A stretch of 64,000 nt of DNA from Riptortus pedestris. Its lineage: Eukaryota > Arthropoda > Insecta > Hemiptera > Alydidae. The first letter of the stretch is position 1; the number at the start of each line of letters is the position of its first letter. The notes below the pieces were generated by a model. It was given only the letters and a program-made list of their open reading frames with translations, had not been told where the DNA came from and ran no database searches. Where the stretch lies: assembly GCA_019009955.1 (NCBI GenBank), contig JADPXZ010000016.1, positions 1-64,000 on the forward strand, in the 5' to 3' direction. The position numbers and the translations under genes are program-made. Below, in pieces: positions 47,291 through 59,310 of this stretch.

Positions 47291-48430
47291 TATCTCAGAT
47301 ACACGGCTTCTCCCGCGAATTCATTTGAGGTGATATTATATTTTTGATAGATTTGAATTATTAAGGACAGAATATTAACATACATTTGAATTAATTTTTC
47401 CAGGTGCTGTACCTGGTAGTTCATATTGAAAAGAATTGTTAAGCAAATTTCTCTAAATAACAAAATAAACAACTATTGTTATGTGCATATTTGCCGAAAC
47501 CCCAATAAGAAACGAAATATCACTATAATTAATTTCAGGCCTCCCTTATAACCCCCACTCCTGCCCGTCCCTAGAAATGTTAGTATGGCTTATTATAAGG
47601 AAGGCGTTAGTGCTAATTCACATACCGAGTTTGGTTTAGTTCGGTTGAATTTTTTGTGTCAAATAAAATTGTTGACTTCCGCAGTAGTTTTTAGCGTATA
47701 ACTCATTTATACTTAGGTATACGACAAAAAAGTATATAACAAAAGTTACTTAGAATTACAAAATAAACAACTTTTATCATGTACATATTTGTAGAAAACC
47801 CAATGGAAAACGAAATACCGCTATTTTTAATTTCAGGCCTCCCTTACAACCCCCACTCCTGCCCGTCCCTAGAAATGTTGGTATGGTTTATTCTAAAGAA
47901 GGCGTTAGTTTTATTACAAATACCGAGTTTTATTTATTTCGGTTGGGTCTTTTGTGCCAAATAATATTGTTGACTCCCGCTATAATTTTTAGCGTATTAC
48001 GCCTTTATACTTCGGTATACGACGAAAGTGTATATAACCAAAGTTACTCTAAATAACAAAGTAAACAACTTTTGTTATGTTCATATTTGCCGAAAAACCA
48101 ATAGAAAACGAAATATCGCTATTTTTAATTTCAGGCTTCCCTTATAACCCCCACTCCTGTTTGTCTTAGAGAATATTAATATAGCCTAAAGTCTAAGTTG
48201 GGCTAGTAGTAATATACATACCAAGTTTCATAAAATTCGGTTCAGCCGTTTATGCGTGAAAAGGTAACAAACAAACAAACAAATAAACAAACAAACAAAC
48301 AAACAAACAAACAAACAAACAGACACCAAAGAAACAAAATGCAGTTATGGTGTCTATAACATGTGAAACGAAAAGTTATCGTGAAATTTCGTGAAAAAAA
48401 TCAATGTACAGACAGAGGTTACAATTTTAT
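47290..48430 (+). mobile_element. R1 family, full-length copy
   Basis: From CTATCTCAGATACACGGCTT (a variant of the hairpin end) to GGTTACAATTTTAT. The (AAAC)n tract near 48267 to 48320 is expanded compared with other copies. Confidence 0.7.
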
Positions 48431-50006
48431 ATATATATAGATATATACTAGCTCAGATACCCGGCTTCGCCAGGGAATTTATTTGAGGCTGAGTGGTTAT
48501 GGTATTTTTTTGGCAAAACTTTACTTTGCACAATATTTTGACATTTACCCGTCCCAGTGTTTAGGGTTAATATCCGTTGTTGGCATTTGTTAATAATAAA
48601 ATTAATTTTTTATGTAAGTCTTGACTGTCCTCCAAATTGTCATATTTCATATTTTGTTATATTGCCATATTTCCCGTCTCCTGTGCATAATGCATAGATT
48701 TCAGTTACTAAGGACAAAATATTAACATAGATTTGAATTCATTTTTCCAGGTGAGGTACCTCATAGTTCAAATTAGAATGAATTGTTGAGCATATCAATA
48801 TTTCTACGCAAATTACTTGCTCCACACATTGTTCCTGGAGAAATGTATAAAACAAAAGTTAATAAATAACAAAGTAAACAACTTTTGTTATTTGCTTGTT
48901 TGTCAAAAAGCAAATAGACAATGAAATATCACGAATTTTTATTTCAGGCCTCCCTTATAACCCCCACTCCCGTTCTAACCTAAAAATTTTAATATAGCTT
49001 ATAATCATGGAAGAATTAATGCTAATTGACATACCGAGTTTTTAAGTTCGGTTTTAATCGTTAGTGCCTAATGAAATAGTTGACTCCCGCTTTAGTTTAT
49101 AGTGTATATCTCGTTTATAATTCGGTATAAGAAAAAAGTGTATATCACAAAAGTTACTCTAAATAACAAAATAAACAACTTTTGTTATGTTCATATTTGC
49201 CGAAAACCTAATAGGAAACGAAATATCGCTATTTTTAATTTCTGGCTTCCCTCATAACCCCCTCTCCTGCCCGTCCCTAGAAATGTTGGTATGGCTTGTT
49301 CTAATTAAAGCGTTAGTGCTAATACATATACCGTGTTCTCCTATTTATTTCGGTTGGGTCTTTTGTCCCAAATAAAATTATTCACTTCTGCTATAGGTTT
49401 TAGCATATATCTCGTTTATAATTCGGTATACGAAAAAAGTGTATATAACAAAAGTTACTCTACATAACAAAATAAACAACTTTTGTTATGTTCATATTTG
49501 CCGAAAGACGAATACTAAACGAAATACCGCTATTTTTAAATTCAGGCCTCACTTACAACCCCCCCTCCTGCCCGTCCCTACAAATGTTGGTATGCCTTGT
49601 TATAATTAAAGCGTTAGTGCTAATACATATACCGTGTTCTCCTATTTATTTCGGTTGGGTCTTTTGTCCCAAATAAAATTATTCACTTCTGCTATAGGTT
49701 TTAGCATATATCTCGTTTATAATTCGGTATACGAAAAAAGTGTATATAACAAAAGTTACTCTACATAACAAAATAAACAACTTTTGTTATGTTCATATTT
49801 GCCGAAAGACGAATACTAAACGAAATACCGCTATTTTTAAATTCAGGCCTCCCTTACAACCCCCACTCCTGCCCGTCCCTAGAAATGTTGGTATGGCTTG
49901 TTATAATGAAGGCGTTAGTACTAATTCACATACCGAGTTTGGTTCAATTCGATTGAGTCTTTAGTGCCAAATAAAATTGTGGACTCCCGCTTTAGTTTTT
50001 AGCGGA

Positions 50007-50588
50007 CGAGAACCGGTGTATTCATCTCACCTTCACAGCAGTCACAACAACAGCCATCACAGCATACCAGTACCAGCAGCCACTACGCCAGATTTGGCAG
50101 CAGCACAACACCAGGCTTCGCTGCAGCCACAACGCCAGGCTTCGCTGCAGCCACAACGCCAGGCTTCGCTGCAGCCACTACGCCAGGCATTGCAGATGCC
50201 ACTGCGCAGGGCTTCGCCGCAGCCACTACGCCAGGTTTCGCAGCAACCACTACGCCAGGTTTCGCACCAGCCACAACGCCAGACTCCACAACAGCCACAA
50301 CGCCAGCCTACACAGGACTCAAAACATCGCCAACCTCAACTAGATCAAATCCAACCAATAACTCACCAGCCAGTAACGCCCTCCCAACCAGAAGTTAGAG
50401 CCACTTACGCGTCCGTTACTAGTCCCTCCTCATATCTTCCACCTGACTCCTGCTCGACTTCATCTGACCTCTCAAATATAATTTCCTCCCTCCACTCCAT
50501 ACTAAATGACCTAAAAAATCTGATCCTCCCCTTAACTGCACTCCTTCATAAACTTAGTGACATCCCGCATTCCCAGCCTCAATTATGA
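50007..50588 (+). pseudogene. LINE ORF1 (gag-like), C-terminal part
   Basis: The frame is open from the element's first bases to TGA at 50588, about 193 codons, but contains no proper start because the element is 5'-truncated. It begins with a Ser/His stretch, then Gln-rich repeats of eight residues (type QASLQPQR) encoded by 24-base tandem units between about 50107 and 50300. It ends in a hydrophobic helical segment (IISSLHSILNDLKNLILPLT). ORF1 proteins of Jockey elements bind RNA with CCHC knuckles; none is left here. The TGA overlaps the ATG of ORF2 as ATGA. Confidence 0.8.
50107..50300 (+). repeat. 24-bp tandem repeats within LINE ORF1
   Basis: Units of the form CAGGCTTCGCTGCAGCCAC plus ACGC repeat about eight times with drift, keeping the frame. 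Confidence 0.85.
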
Positions 50589-53445
50589 TATTCCCAAAAT
50601 CTCAACCTCTCTCCTTCCTCCTTTGGAACTCCAATGGACTGTGCAATCATAAAGACGAACTGACAACACTTCTTCAAGACAAAAACATAGACATTGCACT
50701 TCTGACTGAAACACATCTTACGAGCCGACACACATTTCACATTGACGGATTCAAAACTTACAGGACTGATCATCCGGATGGAACAGCTCATGGAGGACTG
50801 CGGTGCTTATCAGGGCCAATCTCACTCACTATCTGCTTCCTAATCAGTTCCCTTTTTACCCTTTCCAAAGTACTACCATAAGCCTTCAATCTGCATTCCA
50901 ACTTCCAATCACTGTGTCGGCAGTATACTGTCCTAACAAATCCGTATCGGCACAATTGTTTCAAGACTATTTCAGATACTTGGGCCCTCGATTCATCGCT
51001 GGAGGAGACTAAAATGCTAAACATTGCCAATGGGGCTGCAGAACATCGAACACACGTGGACATGCTCTCCTCCAGGCCCTCTCGACCTTTCCTTCTAACG
51101 TCCTTACTCCCTCTTCCTCCACCTACTGGCCCACTTCCCGTTCTAAACTCCTTGATTTTATTGTAGGACTATTTCATTACGCCTCAGGCCTTTCCCGGAT
51201 CCCTTCATCAGGTCCACTCACTAGATGAGCCTGTTTCATCCGATCATTGTCCTGTCCTTCTTCTTTTCAAATCAAATTCCCAGGTTATTCCGATTCCCCG
51301 ACAAACCTTCCCTCACACCTGGACCAGTTGATTGGGAATCCTTTCAACAAGTTACATTGACAAGTAATCTTGACCTAAAAACTTCTTTAAAAGACGGAAA
51401 TGACAGGTAGACGTTTGCAGTACAACATATAACAGTTACAATTCAAAAATCCCTTCATTTACTCGACTCAAACAGTATAACATACGGACAAAAGCAATAC
51501 CAAAAGCGAGACATACCCTCCACTACATATACGAAACTCTACTCCAAGAAAAATGACGAGCACGACGATTATGGCAAAACACTCGGTATCCTTCTGACAA
51601 GACAAAGCTGATACCAACTTAACCAGAAAACTCAAAACAGAATTAACACTGTACTACAATGATTGTTATAATTCATACACCAAGAACCTTAAAACTTCAG
51701 ATAACTCCTTATGGACACCCACCAAACGCCTTCTCTCCTATAAATCCTCCCATCTTCCCATACGTCGTGAGGACGGCACCTGGGCCAGGTCTGATTACGA
51801 TGTAGCTAACATCATTTGGTCATCACTTGGCCATGGGTGTTTACTCCTCAACGACGATATCCAAGACCCCCGCCATTCTTCCTTTGTCACCAATCAAACT
51901 GGACATACCTCTTCCCTTATCGAATTCCTCCTCCTGTCATTCAATCCCTCTGAATGTTATTTATATCATTAAATAACTCCCTCCCAACAAGGCGCCAGGT
52001 TAAGGACCTAATTACCTCTCGCATTCCTCAAAAATCTCCCGAAAAATAGCTGTCCTCTTTCTCCACATACATCTATAATGGCTGTCCTCAGAACAACCTA
52101 TTTCCCTCTACCTCTGGAAATTCTCCGTCATCCATATGACCCCTTAACCTAATAAACCGACACAACTCCCTTCTTCTTATCGTCCCATAGCTCTTTCTTC
52201 CCATAATGGGAAAGATCCGTGAAAAAACTCTTCCTTATAGGCTTGTATCCCCTCCTCGACCCCTTACTTCCTCCCCCATTAATTTGGTTTCCGTCATTTC
52301 CATTCCACAGCCAAGCAATGCCACAGAATAGTCGATTTTATTGCCCCTCCACCATTTGAAAACAAGAAGTACTGCTCTGGAGTCTTTCCCTGGACATTTC
52401 ACAAGCTTTTGATAAGGTGTGGCACCAAGGCTTATTGTTCCAAGCTAAAAAAATACTCTCCCAGTCACATCTACTACCTCATCCTCAAATTATATCTTAC
52501 CGACGGACATTTCCAAGTTTCATTTGGATCCTCAGCCTCATCCTTATTCCCCCAGCTGGCAGGTGTACCACAGGGGGGTATCCTATGTCCCTTCTTATTC
52601 CTTACCTATTACTGCCGACATCCCATCACATCCCGAAACTTCCCTTCTCACGTATGCGGATGATACAGCAATCTTGTCGTCCAACTCAGACCCAAATATG
52701 GCATCCGCATCTTTACAGGAGCACCTAGCTCTGCTAGAATCATGGCTGACTCAATGGAGGATCAAGGTCAACAACAGCAAATCAAGCCATGTAACATTTA
52801 CCCTCCGACGTTCCATTTGCCCTCCAGTTACACTCAATAGCGCAATAATTCCCCAAAAATCACAAATTAGGTATCTAGGACTCACATTAGACAAGCGACT
52901 AACTTGGAAACCTCACATCACAATAAAACGACAAGAAGTGAACCGACGTTACAGACTTCTACTTAGACTGCTTGACAACAGATCTAAACTATCACTACGC
53001 AACAAACGACTGATTTATACGACAGTACTCCGACCAATATGGACATACGGACTTGAACTTTGGGGTTCCACTAGACCTTCAAATTCCTACAAAATCCAAA
53101 CCCTCCAATCCAAAATACTCCGCAAAGTTACAGATTCCCCATTTTACGTATCCAATTTAACGCTCCATAACGACCTCAACATTCCTTTTGTCCATGCCCT
53201 CGCCAAAATCCCGATATCAGAAATTCCACTCTCTCCTTCCCGACCATCCTAATCCTCTAGTCAAATCACTTTCAGCTACCCACATTCCAGAAGTCCCAAG
53301 ACGACAACTCAAGCGTAAGTGGCCAAGAGATCTCCTTGTGTAGTGCTCAGAACAACTCCATTTAGTACCAGCCAATGTTCCCTCCAATGTGGGTATTGTC
53401 AATGGACAACTTCCCACCTCAAGTGAATAATCAAGCCAATTGTAT
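50585..53445 (+). pseudogene. LINE ORF2 (endonuclease and reverse transcriptase), broken
   Basis: Begins with ATG at 50585, four bases inside the end of ORF1. Endonuclease motifs: LSFLLWNSNGL, then LLTETHLTS, AVYCPNKSVSAQ, and FIAGGD followed by a TAA where an aromatic residue is expected before NAKH. Reverse transcriptase motifs: FDKVWHQGLLF near 52415, AGVPQGGILCPFLF near 52560, and LLTYADDTAILSS with the YADD catalytic pair near 52655. Then come YLGLTLDKRLTWKPHI and WTYGLELWG. A frame change near 53225 leads to LPDHPNPLVKSL. Frames change at least six times, so no protein is made. Confidence 0.85.
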
Positions 53446-54260
53446 ATCATTCACATCATTTGCTTGTAATATGTATTATATGTTGTTGCAAATAAACGAA
53501 TAAATATTTAAAAAAAAGTTTTTAGCGTATAACTCATTTATACTTCCATATAAGGCAAAAGTGCATATAACAAAGGTTACTCTAAATAACAAAATAAACA
53601 ACTTTTGTTATGTGCATATTTGCTGAAAAAGCAATAGGAAACGAAATATCTCTATTTTTAATTTCAGGCCTCTCTTACAACCCCCACTCCTGCCCGTCCC
53701 TAGAAATGTTAGTATGGCTTATTATAAGGAAGACGTTAGTGCTAATTCACATACCGAGTTTGGTTTGGTTCGGTTGAGTTTTTTGCGCGAAATAAAATTG
53801 TTGACTTCCGCAGTAGTTTTTAACGTATAACTCATTTATACTTAGGTATACGACAAAAGTGTATATAACAAAAGTTACTCTAAATAACAAAATAAACAAT
53901 TGTTGTTATATGCATTATTGCCAAAAATGCAATAGGAAACGAAATATCGCTATTTTTAATTTCAGGCCTCCCTTATAACCCCCACTCCTGTTCGTGTCAG
54001 AGAATATTAACATATCCTAAAGTCTAAGTTGGGTTAGTAGTAATATACATACCAAGTTTCATAAAATTCGGTTCAGCCGTTTGTGCGTGAAAAGGTAACA
54101 AACAAACAAACAAATAAACAAACAAACAGACACGAAAGAAACAAAATGCAGTTATGGTGTCTATGACATGTGAAACGAAAAGTTATCGTGAAATTTCGCG
54201 AAAAAAATCAATGTACAGACAGAGGTTACAATTTTATATATATATAGATACATATATATA

Positions 54261-56782
54261 CTAGCTAAGGTACCCGGCTTCGCTCGGGAAATCATTTAAG
54301 GCTGAATGATGATAGTATTTTTTTGGGCAAGGCTTCAATGTTTATAACTACACTTCCGTCGGCGCGCATTGTTTTGCTGTGAGGGTCAGGCAGGCGACTT
54401 ATAAATGAGAAATTTTATATTTGAAGAATAAATAAAAATGTGTTCCTAATCTATTCCTTGCCATTTTTTAACTCACCTTTTTGAATACTTCAAACCATAA
54501 TCATGGATAGTATTTATTACAATTAAATATCGTCTATAATGAAACTTATTTCCTGTCAAAAACCAATCCGAGCACATATAGTTTAAGCATAGTTTAGCAC
54601 GTAAGGTTATATTCATAATAGTAGATCTCAGTGGTAATCACTTCCCGTAATGCCCAGCATTTCACAGGAAATTAGTAAACTCAATTAACTCTATTAGCCT
54701 CCGTCTATTTCCGCTCTCGCATTAGAGCTATCAACACTTTTCTCCTTAAATTATTAATTCAAAATATTATTGTAATAATTTTTCTACCTGATGGCATTAA
54801 ATAATAGTGTTACCCTAAAAATAATTTCAATTATATTCAAAAAGCTAGTCGAGGGGAAGAGATCGTAGCCGTCCCTGCAACCTAAGTAATACTTTAAACA
54901 ATCATATCGAGTTTAAGAGCATTTTGTCTTTTGTCATAATGACATTAACGTTTAATTGTTATGATAGTACATATTTGTTTCAATAACATGAAGATATCGG
55001 AAATAAGATAGTATATAACCAAAATCAAAGAGTTTGATTCCCTACTACTTCCCCTATCACTCCTTGAGGAAATTCAGCACGATTTTTTTTTAATTATACA
55101 TTATACAAATTAAATAATGGAAATGCTCTTATAGTTTAAATTTCTATTGGAAATAAATAATAAAGTTATTTTCTAGGGAAAATAAATAAATGAGGCTAAG
55201 GGGGAGGGGGATTTATAATCTCACTAATCCGAATCATACTTAGTACTAAATAATCGAAATAGATAAGGCTAAAACATAACATCATTTGTCATAATATGGC
55301 TATATTAACCCTAGAATGGTAGTGATATTATTTCCCGCTTAATGGCATTGATACGTAAATTGTACGTGTGCAACTGGTAATTGGTGAAATTATTCAAAAT
55401 TTGTTGTTGTTGGGCAGGAGTGGGGGTTATAAGGGAGGCCTGAAATTAAAAATAGCGATATTTCGTTTTCATTTGAGTTTTCTGCAAATACGCACATGAC
55501 AAAAGTAGTTTATTTTTTATTTAAAGTAACTTTAGTTATATTCACTTTTGTCGTATAAAGAAAAGTATAAACGAGATATACACTAAAATCTAAAGCGGGA
55601 GCCAACAATTTTTTTCGGCACTAATGATCGAACCGAACTTAGCAAAACTCGGTGTGTGAATTAGCATTAATTCTTCCATGATTATAAGCTATATTAAAAA
55701 TTTTAGGTTCAAAGGGGGAAGTGGGGATTATAAGAGATTCTGAAATGAAAAATTCGCTTTTTTCATTTTCTATTTGTTTTTCGGCAAACGTGCACATAAC
55801 AAAAGTAGTTTACTTTGTTATTTAGAGTAAGTTTTGTGTGCATTCAATTTTGTCGTAAAATGAAGTAAATACTGGATATACGCTAAACGGGAGTCATTAA
55901 TTTTATTAGTACTTTTTTAAGGGGTTTTAATAAATGAATATTATGACAAATGATGCTATGTTTTCGTCTAATATGATAGTTCAAAGTATGATTCGGATTA
56001 GTGAGGTTATAAATTTTCGTCACCCCCTCCTCATTTATTTATTTTTCATAGAAAATAAGTTGTAATTTATTTCCAATAGAAATATAAACTATAAGAGCAT
56101 TTCCATTATTTAATTTGTATAATGTACCTTGATGTTATTGAAACAAATATGCACTATCATAACAATTAAACGTTAATGGTAATGTCCTTATGACTAAAAA
56201 CAATATGCGTTTAAACTCGATATGATATAATAATTTTAGGGTACCACTACTATTTAATTCCATCCGGTAGATAAATTATTAAAATAATGTTTTGAATCAA
56301 TAATTTGAGAAGTCTCATGCGGGAGCGGAAGATGACTGGAGCCTAAACAGTTAATTGAGTTCACTAATTTCCCGTCTGGCATTACTGGAAATGGTTTCCA
56401 GGATTCACTATTACTAATATAAGTATACGTGCAAAACTTTGTCTAAATTATACGAGCTCGGATTGGCTTTTGAAAGGAAATATGTTCATTATAGATGATA
56501 TTTAATTGTAATAAATCCTACCCTTGATTATGGTTTGAATTATTGAAAACCGGTGAATCAAAAAGTGTAGAGGGATAGATTAGGAACGCATTTTCATTTA
56601 TTCTTCAAAACTAAAATTTCTATTCTATTAATCCCCAGAAGTTACCCTTCAGGGTTGGCTATTTCGGGAAATCATTACGTCGTGGAGGGAAGTGTAATTG
56701 TACAGATTGAAGTCTTGTTACAAAATACCATCATTATTCAGTCAAGAATGATTTCCCGGGCATCGCCGGGTACCTTAGCTAC
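54261..56782. repeat. Very long inverted repeat of R1 subtype B
   Basis: The left arm (54261 to about 55308) and right arm (about 55935 to 56782) are reverse complements of each other over most of their length. The left arm is longer because of small insertions, one of about 100 bases near 55000 to 55090. Both outer borders carry the R1 start (CTAGCTAAGGTACCCGG). The centre (about 55400 to 55930) is ordinary R1 blocks in minus orientation. Each arm also matches 13.9 to 14.8 kb. No coding capacity. Confidence 0.75.
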
Positions 56783-56788
56783 TATATA

Positions 56789-56835
<47 letters not shown>

Positions 56836-56855
56836 GCACGCACACACACACACAT
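56783..56855. repeat. (TA)n and (CA)n microsatellite
   Basis: TA run followed by CGCACG and CA units. Confidence 0.95.
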
Positions 56856-56857
56856 AC

Positions 56858-57120
56858 AATTTTGAACGGACCTCATTTTCTCCATTTCCTAGGTAGGATC
56901 GATGGACATTTAAATAGTATTTTTGTAAATCCCATCATGAGTACAACTTCAATAGCTGATTTCCCCTAAGGGAAATCTGCTGACAGATATAGAACCACAT
57001 TTATAGATAACTAAATGTGCAACAAGATTGATTATATATTATTTATCGATCCGATATATGGTGACAGAGATATTTTGAATATTCGATTTTCCCTTTCCTT
57101 GCTCTGATTCCAGCCGTTTT
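56858..57120 (-). repeat. R2 family, palindrome-end module and body fragment
   Basis: TTTTGAACGGACCTCATTTT, GTAGGATCGATGGACATTTA and TTCCCCTAAGGGAAATCTGC, followed by a short degenerate piece of the middle module. Confidence 0.65.
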
Positions 57121-57384
57121 AAGGTTAGCCATTTTTATTTGTTTTTTTTTTTTGAGTAATTCGAGAGACGTACATAAGTACAGACACAACGTTCAGGGCT
57201 GGTCAAAATGAATAATTCCGTTTTAACCTATAACCCAAAAATTTCAATGATTAAACTTCTTTTACTACATTTAATGAAGTAAAGAAAAGCTACTGACTAT
57301 CAACAGTGGATAAAGTTCATTAAACTTTCATTTAAAAACTTAAGTAACATTACAATCAAACGTAATCACATAAAATAATCTCAC
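57121..57384. other. AT-rich segment downstream of the small membrane-protein ORF
   Basis: No recognised repeat or frame. If the donor at 57384 is used, this is the start of an intron of the minus-strand gene. Confidence 0.35.
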
Positions 57385-57388
57385 CTGA

Positions 57389-57742
57389 TCAATATTGAAC
57401 CATTTCTATATTCTCTTCAATTTCCATATTCTCTTGATTGTCATTATTGATCACATTATCTAATTCCTGGGTGACACACCAGACACAAGTCAACAATATA
57501 ATAACACAATGCAGCGCAACTAAAACTCCCAAAACGCATGCTTCGGCATCTTTAACATCCAAATCCTGAAGAAACGGTAAATAATTTCTGAACATATAAA
57601 CTTTTGTCACTTCAGGGTTCGTTTCTTCTATTTTGGAAACTGCTTCACTTTCAGATTGAACTGAATCGCCATACAATACATGAGCCAAAGTCTCACGGAA
57701 TATTGTACCTAAGAATAAAAGTATTTGAATTTTAAAACGCAT
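57389..57742 (-). CDS. Small secreted or single-pass membrane protein, unrecognised
   Basis: The first ATG of the frame is at 57742, giving 117 residues that end at TGA 57389. Residues 1 to about 20 (MRFKIQILLFLGTIFRETLA) look like a signal peptide. Residues 23 to 67 are polar and acidic and would be outside the cell. Residues about 68 to 90 (EACVLGVLVALHCVIILLTC onward) form a strong membrane segment rich in Cys and Leu. A short acidic, Asn-rich tail follows. A splice donor CAG|GTGAGA begins four bases after the stop, so an exon border may lie there. No family is recognised. The intact frame, unlike all transposon frames nearby, and its ordered signal and membrane parts favour a real host gene; another exon structure is possible. 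Confidence 0.5.
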   Translation of the reverse strand: MRFKIQILLFLGTIFRETLAHVLYGDSVQSESEAVSKIEETNPEVTKVYMFRNYLPFLQDLDVKDAEACVLGVLVALHCVIILLTCVWCVTQELDNVINNDNQENMEIEENIEMVQY

Positions 57743-57969
57743 GATCCGGCCTCCACGACTCCCAGGAGGCAAGTGCCAGATTCAGCTAGAGTCCAAGAAG
57801 TCAAAACAATAATTCATTCTTCGGGCGATAAAGCCTCCCGATAACAATAAGAAAAAACTCAATATGCTCCCACTCGTAGGCACAATTCAACAAATCAGTG
57901 CTTTCTGTCAACGCGGGGGATAAATATACTAGCGATATCAACAGGCCTTTTTCATTTTATATGTGACCA
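57743..57969. other. Possible 5' region of the small membrane-protein gene
   Basis: About 230 bases, less AT-rich, without R1 or R2 sequence. No clear TATA box or initiator was found. Confidence 0.35.
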
Positions 57970-58620
57970 GTGCAAAAAGTCCGTTTCGCAAGGGCTGCGT
58001 ACGCTAAGCAGATTTCCCACGTGAAGTTTTACAATAGATAAATCTACATGATTTTCCACCACCGTTAATTTTAAGTGAACAAATACAAATGACAATGAGA
58101 AATCTTTCAGTCAATTTACATTTTAATAACCTCCAAACGAAAATCGTCTGAATTGTTAGGAAACGGCTCGCCCAACCTCTCAGAGATTATATCTGAATAT
58201 ACATATCTAGTGGAAAACTATTTACTATATCTAGTGGTCCAATTTATAATGAACCAGAACAATTTTCATCTAAATTACTCCAATTTTAGTAATCCAAGAA
58301 CAAAAGGCGGGGGGAGGGGAGGGGCCATCAGAACGTATTTATATGTATCTCATCTTGAAATGATTTGTTGAACACAATATTTGGTTTTTCAGCTTGAAAT
58401 TAAACGGATCATGATATGACGGCTTATTCATAACGTGCGATGACAAAGGAAGGGGGGGGGGCTATTGAAGGCTAAGAATTAAAAATGCAAATATCTCGTT
58501 TAATATTTGACATAGAGAAATAATGTACATAACACCATTTATAGGTAATTAAATTAACAATAGGATTGGTTATGTACAATATTTCGATCTGACTTATAGT
58601 AACGGAGATATTTCCTACAT
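57970..58620 (-). repeat. R2 family, reverse copy
   Basis: From GTCCGTTTCGCAAGGGCTGC and AAGCAGATTTCCCACGTGA to TTATAGTAACGGAGATATTT, with a G-rich spot near 58310. It lacks the palindrome end. Confidence 0.65.
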
Positions 58621-59310
58621 GTCCCGTACAATATAGTACATTTTATGTATGTGTAGATTAATAACAAATGGCTTATATACATTTTTTGTTTTGTTATAGA
58701 TATATATAAATAATTAAACGTAACTCTAATATATAAATAAGAACATTATTATACAAAACTTTAAAATATGAAAGAGTGAAAATTGAATATCTAATGTTGC
58801 TTATAATAGTAATCTATCAATTTACCCATAATAGGTATTCCAATAACTTATATTCTGGTATAATACTTCTGCAAATTTCCTCAGTGCTTTACTGCACTGA
58901 AAGAGTAAGAAAAACATTTATACAAACTTCAACATTATATTTAGATTCGAATTTCAGCCGATTTCAGTTATTACCTTAAATGGTCAAATATAGATTGTGG
59001 TAATTTAATTTTTGTGCAGGTCAATAAAACGGAAGTTAAATCTTAATTTATGAAACATTTATATGAAAGAACAATAAGCGGCACCGTTTCACACAGAAAT
59101 AATTCCTTTGCAGAGGCGGCTTTGTTCGACAAGCACTTTGGCGGTATGTTTATAAAGATCGCTTTTGTTTCTACTTCAAAGTGAAACCAGGCTCATTAGA
59201 GAACGGAAATTAATAAATCAGTTTAGTCGTGTTAATGAAAGCAGGAAGTCAAAAGAACAATTCATAGATTTTTTTCATTATATTGCCTTCTATAGGCCTC
59301 TATTAGAGAA
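58621..59310. other. AT-rich, no gene seen
   Basis: Short frames only. No recognised family. Confidence 0.4.

Larger units (their letters stand above)
50005..53517 (+). mobile_element. Jockey-type LINE, 5'-truncated, inserted in R1
   Basis: 3,513 bp flanked by the target-site duplication GTTTTTAGCG (49995 to 50004 and 53518 to 53527), with an eight-base A run at its 3' end. It is clearly richer in GC than the R1 copy around it. Order: C-terminal part of ORF1, ORF2 with an APE-type endonuclease, reverse transcriptase, and a C-terminal region with SLLPDHPNPLVKSL. The lack of an RNase H domain and the ORF2 motifs fit the Jockey group. ORF1 has no start inside the element, so the 5' end was lost on insertion. 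Stops and frameshifts in ORF2 make it dead. Confidence 0.9.
48448..54236 (+). mobile_element. R1 family copy split by a LINE insertion
   Basis: Starts CTAGCTCAGATACCCGGCTT and ends GGTTACAATTTTAT; without the LINE it would be about 2.27 kb. A very recent tandem duplication with period 301 bases covers about 49290 to 49860; its two units are nearly identical, whereas most R1 blocks differ clearly. Confidence 0.75.

Noticed and set aside
48267..48320. (AAAC)n tract as a CRISPR-like or regulatory array
   Set aside because: It is an expanded simple repeat at a fixed position in the R1 tail.
50083..50298. Val/Ala-rich repeat ORF on the minus strand
   Set aside because: It is the antisense reading of the 24-bp repeats in LINE ORF1.
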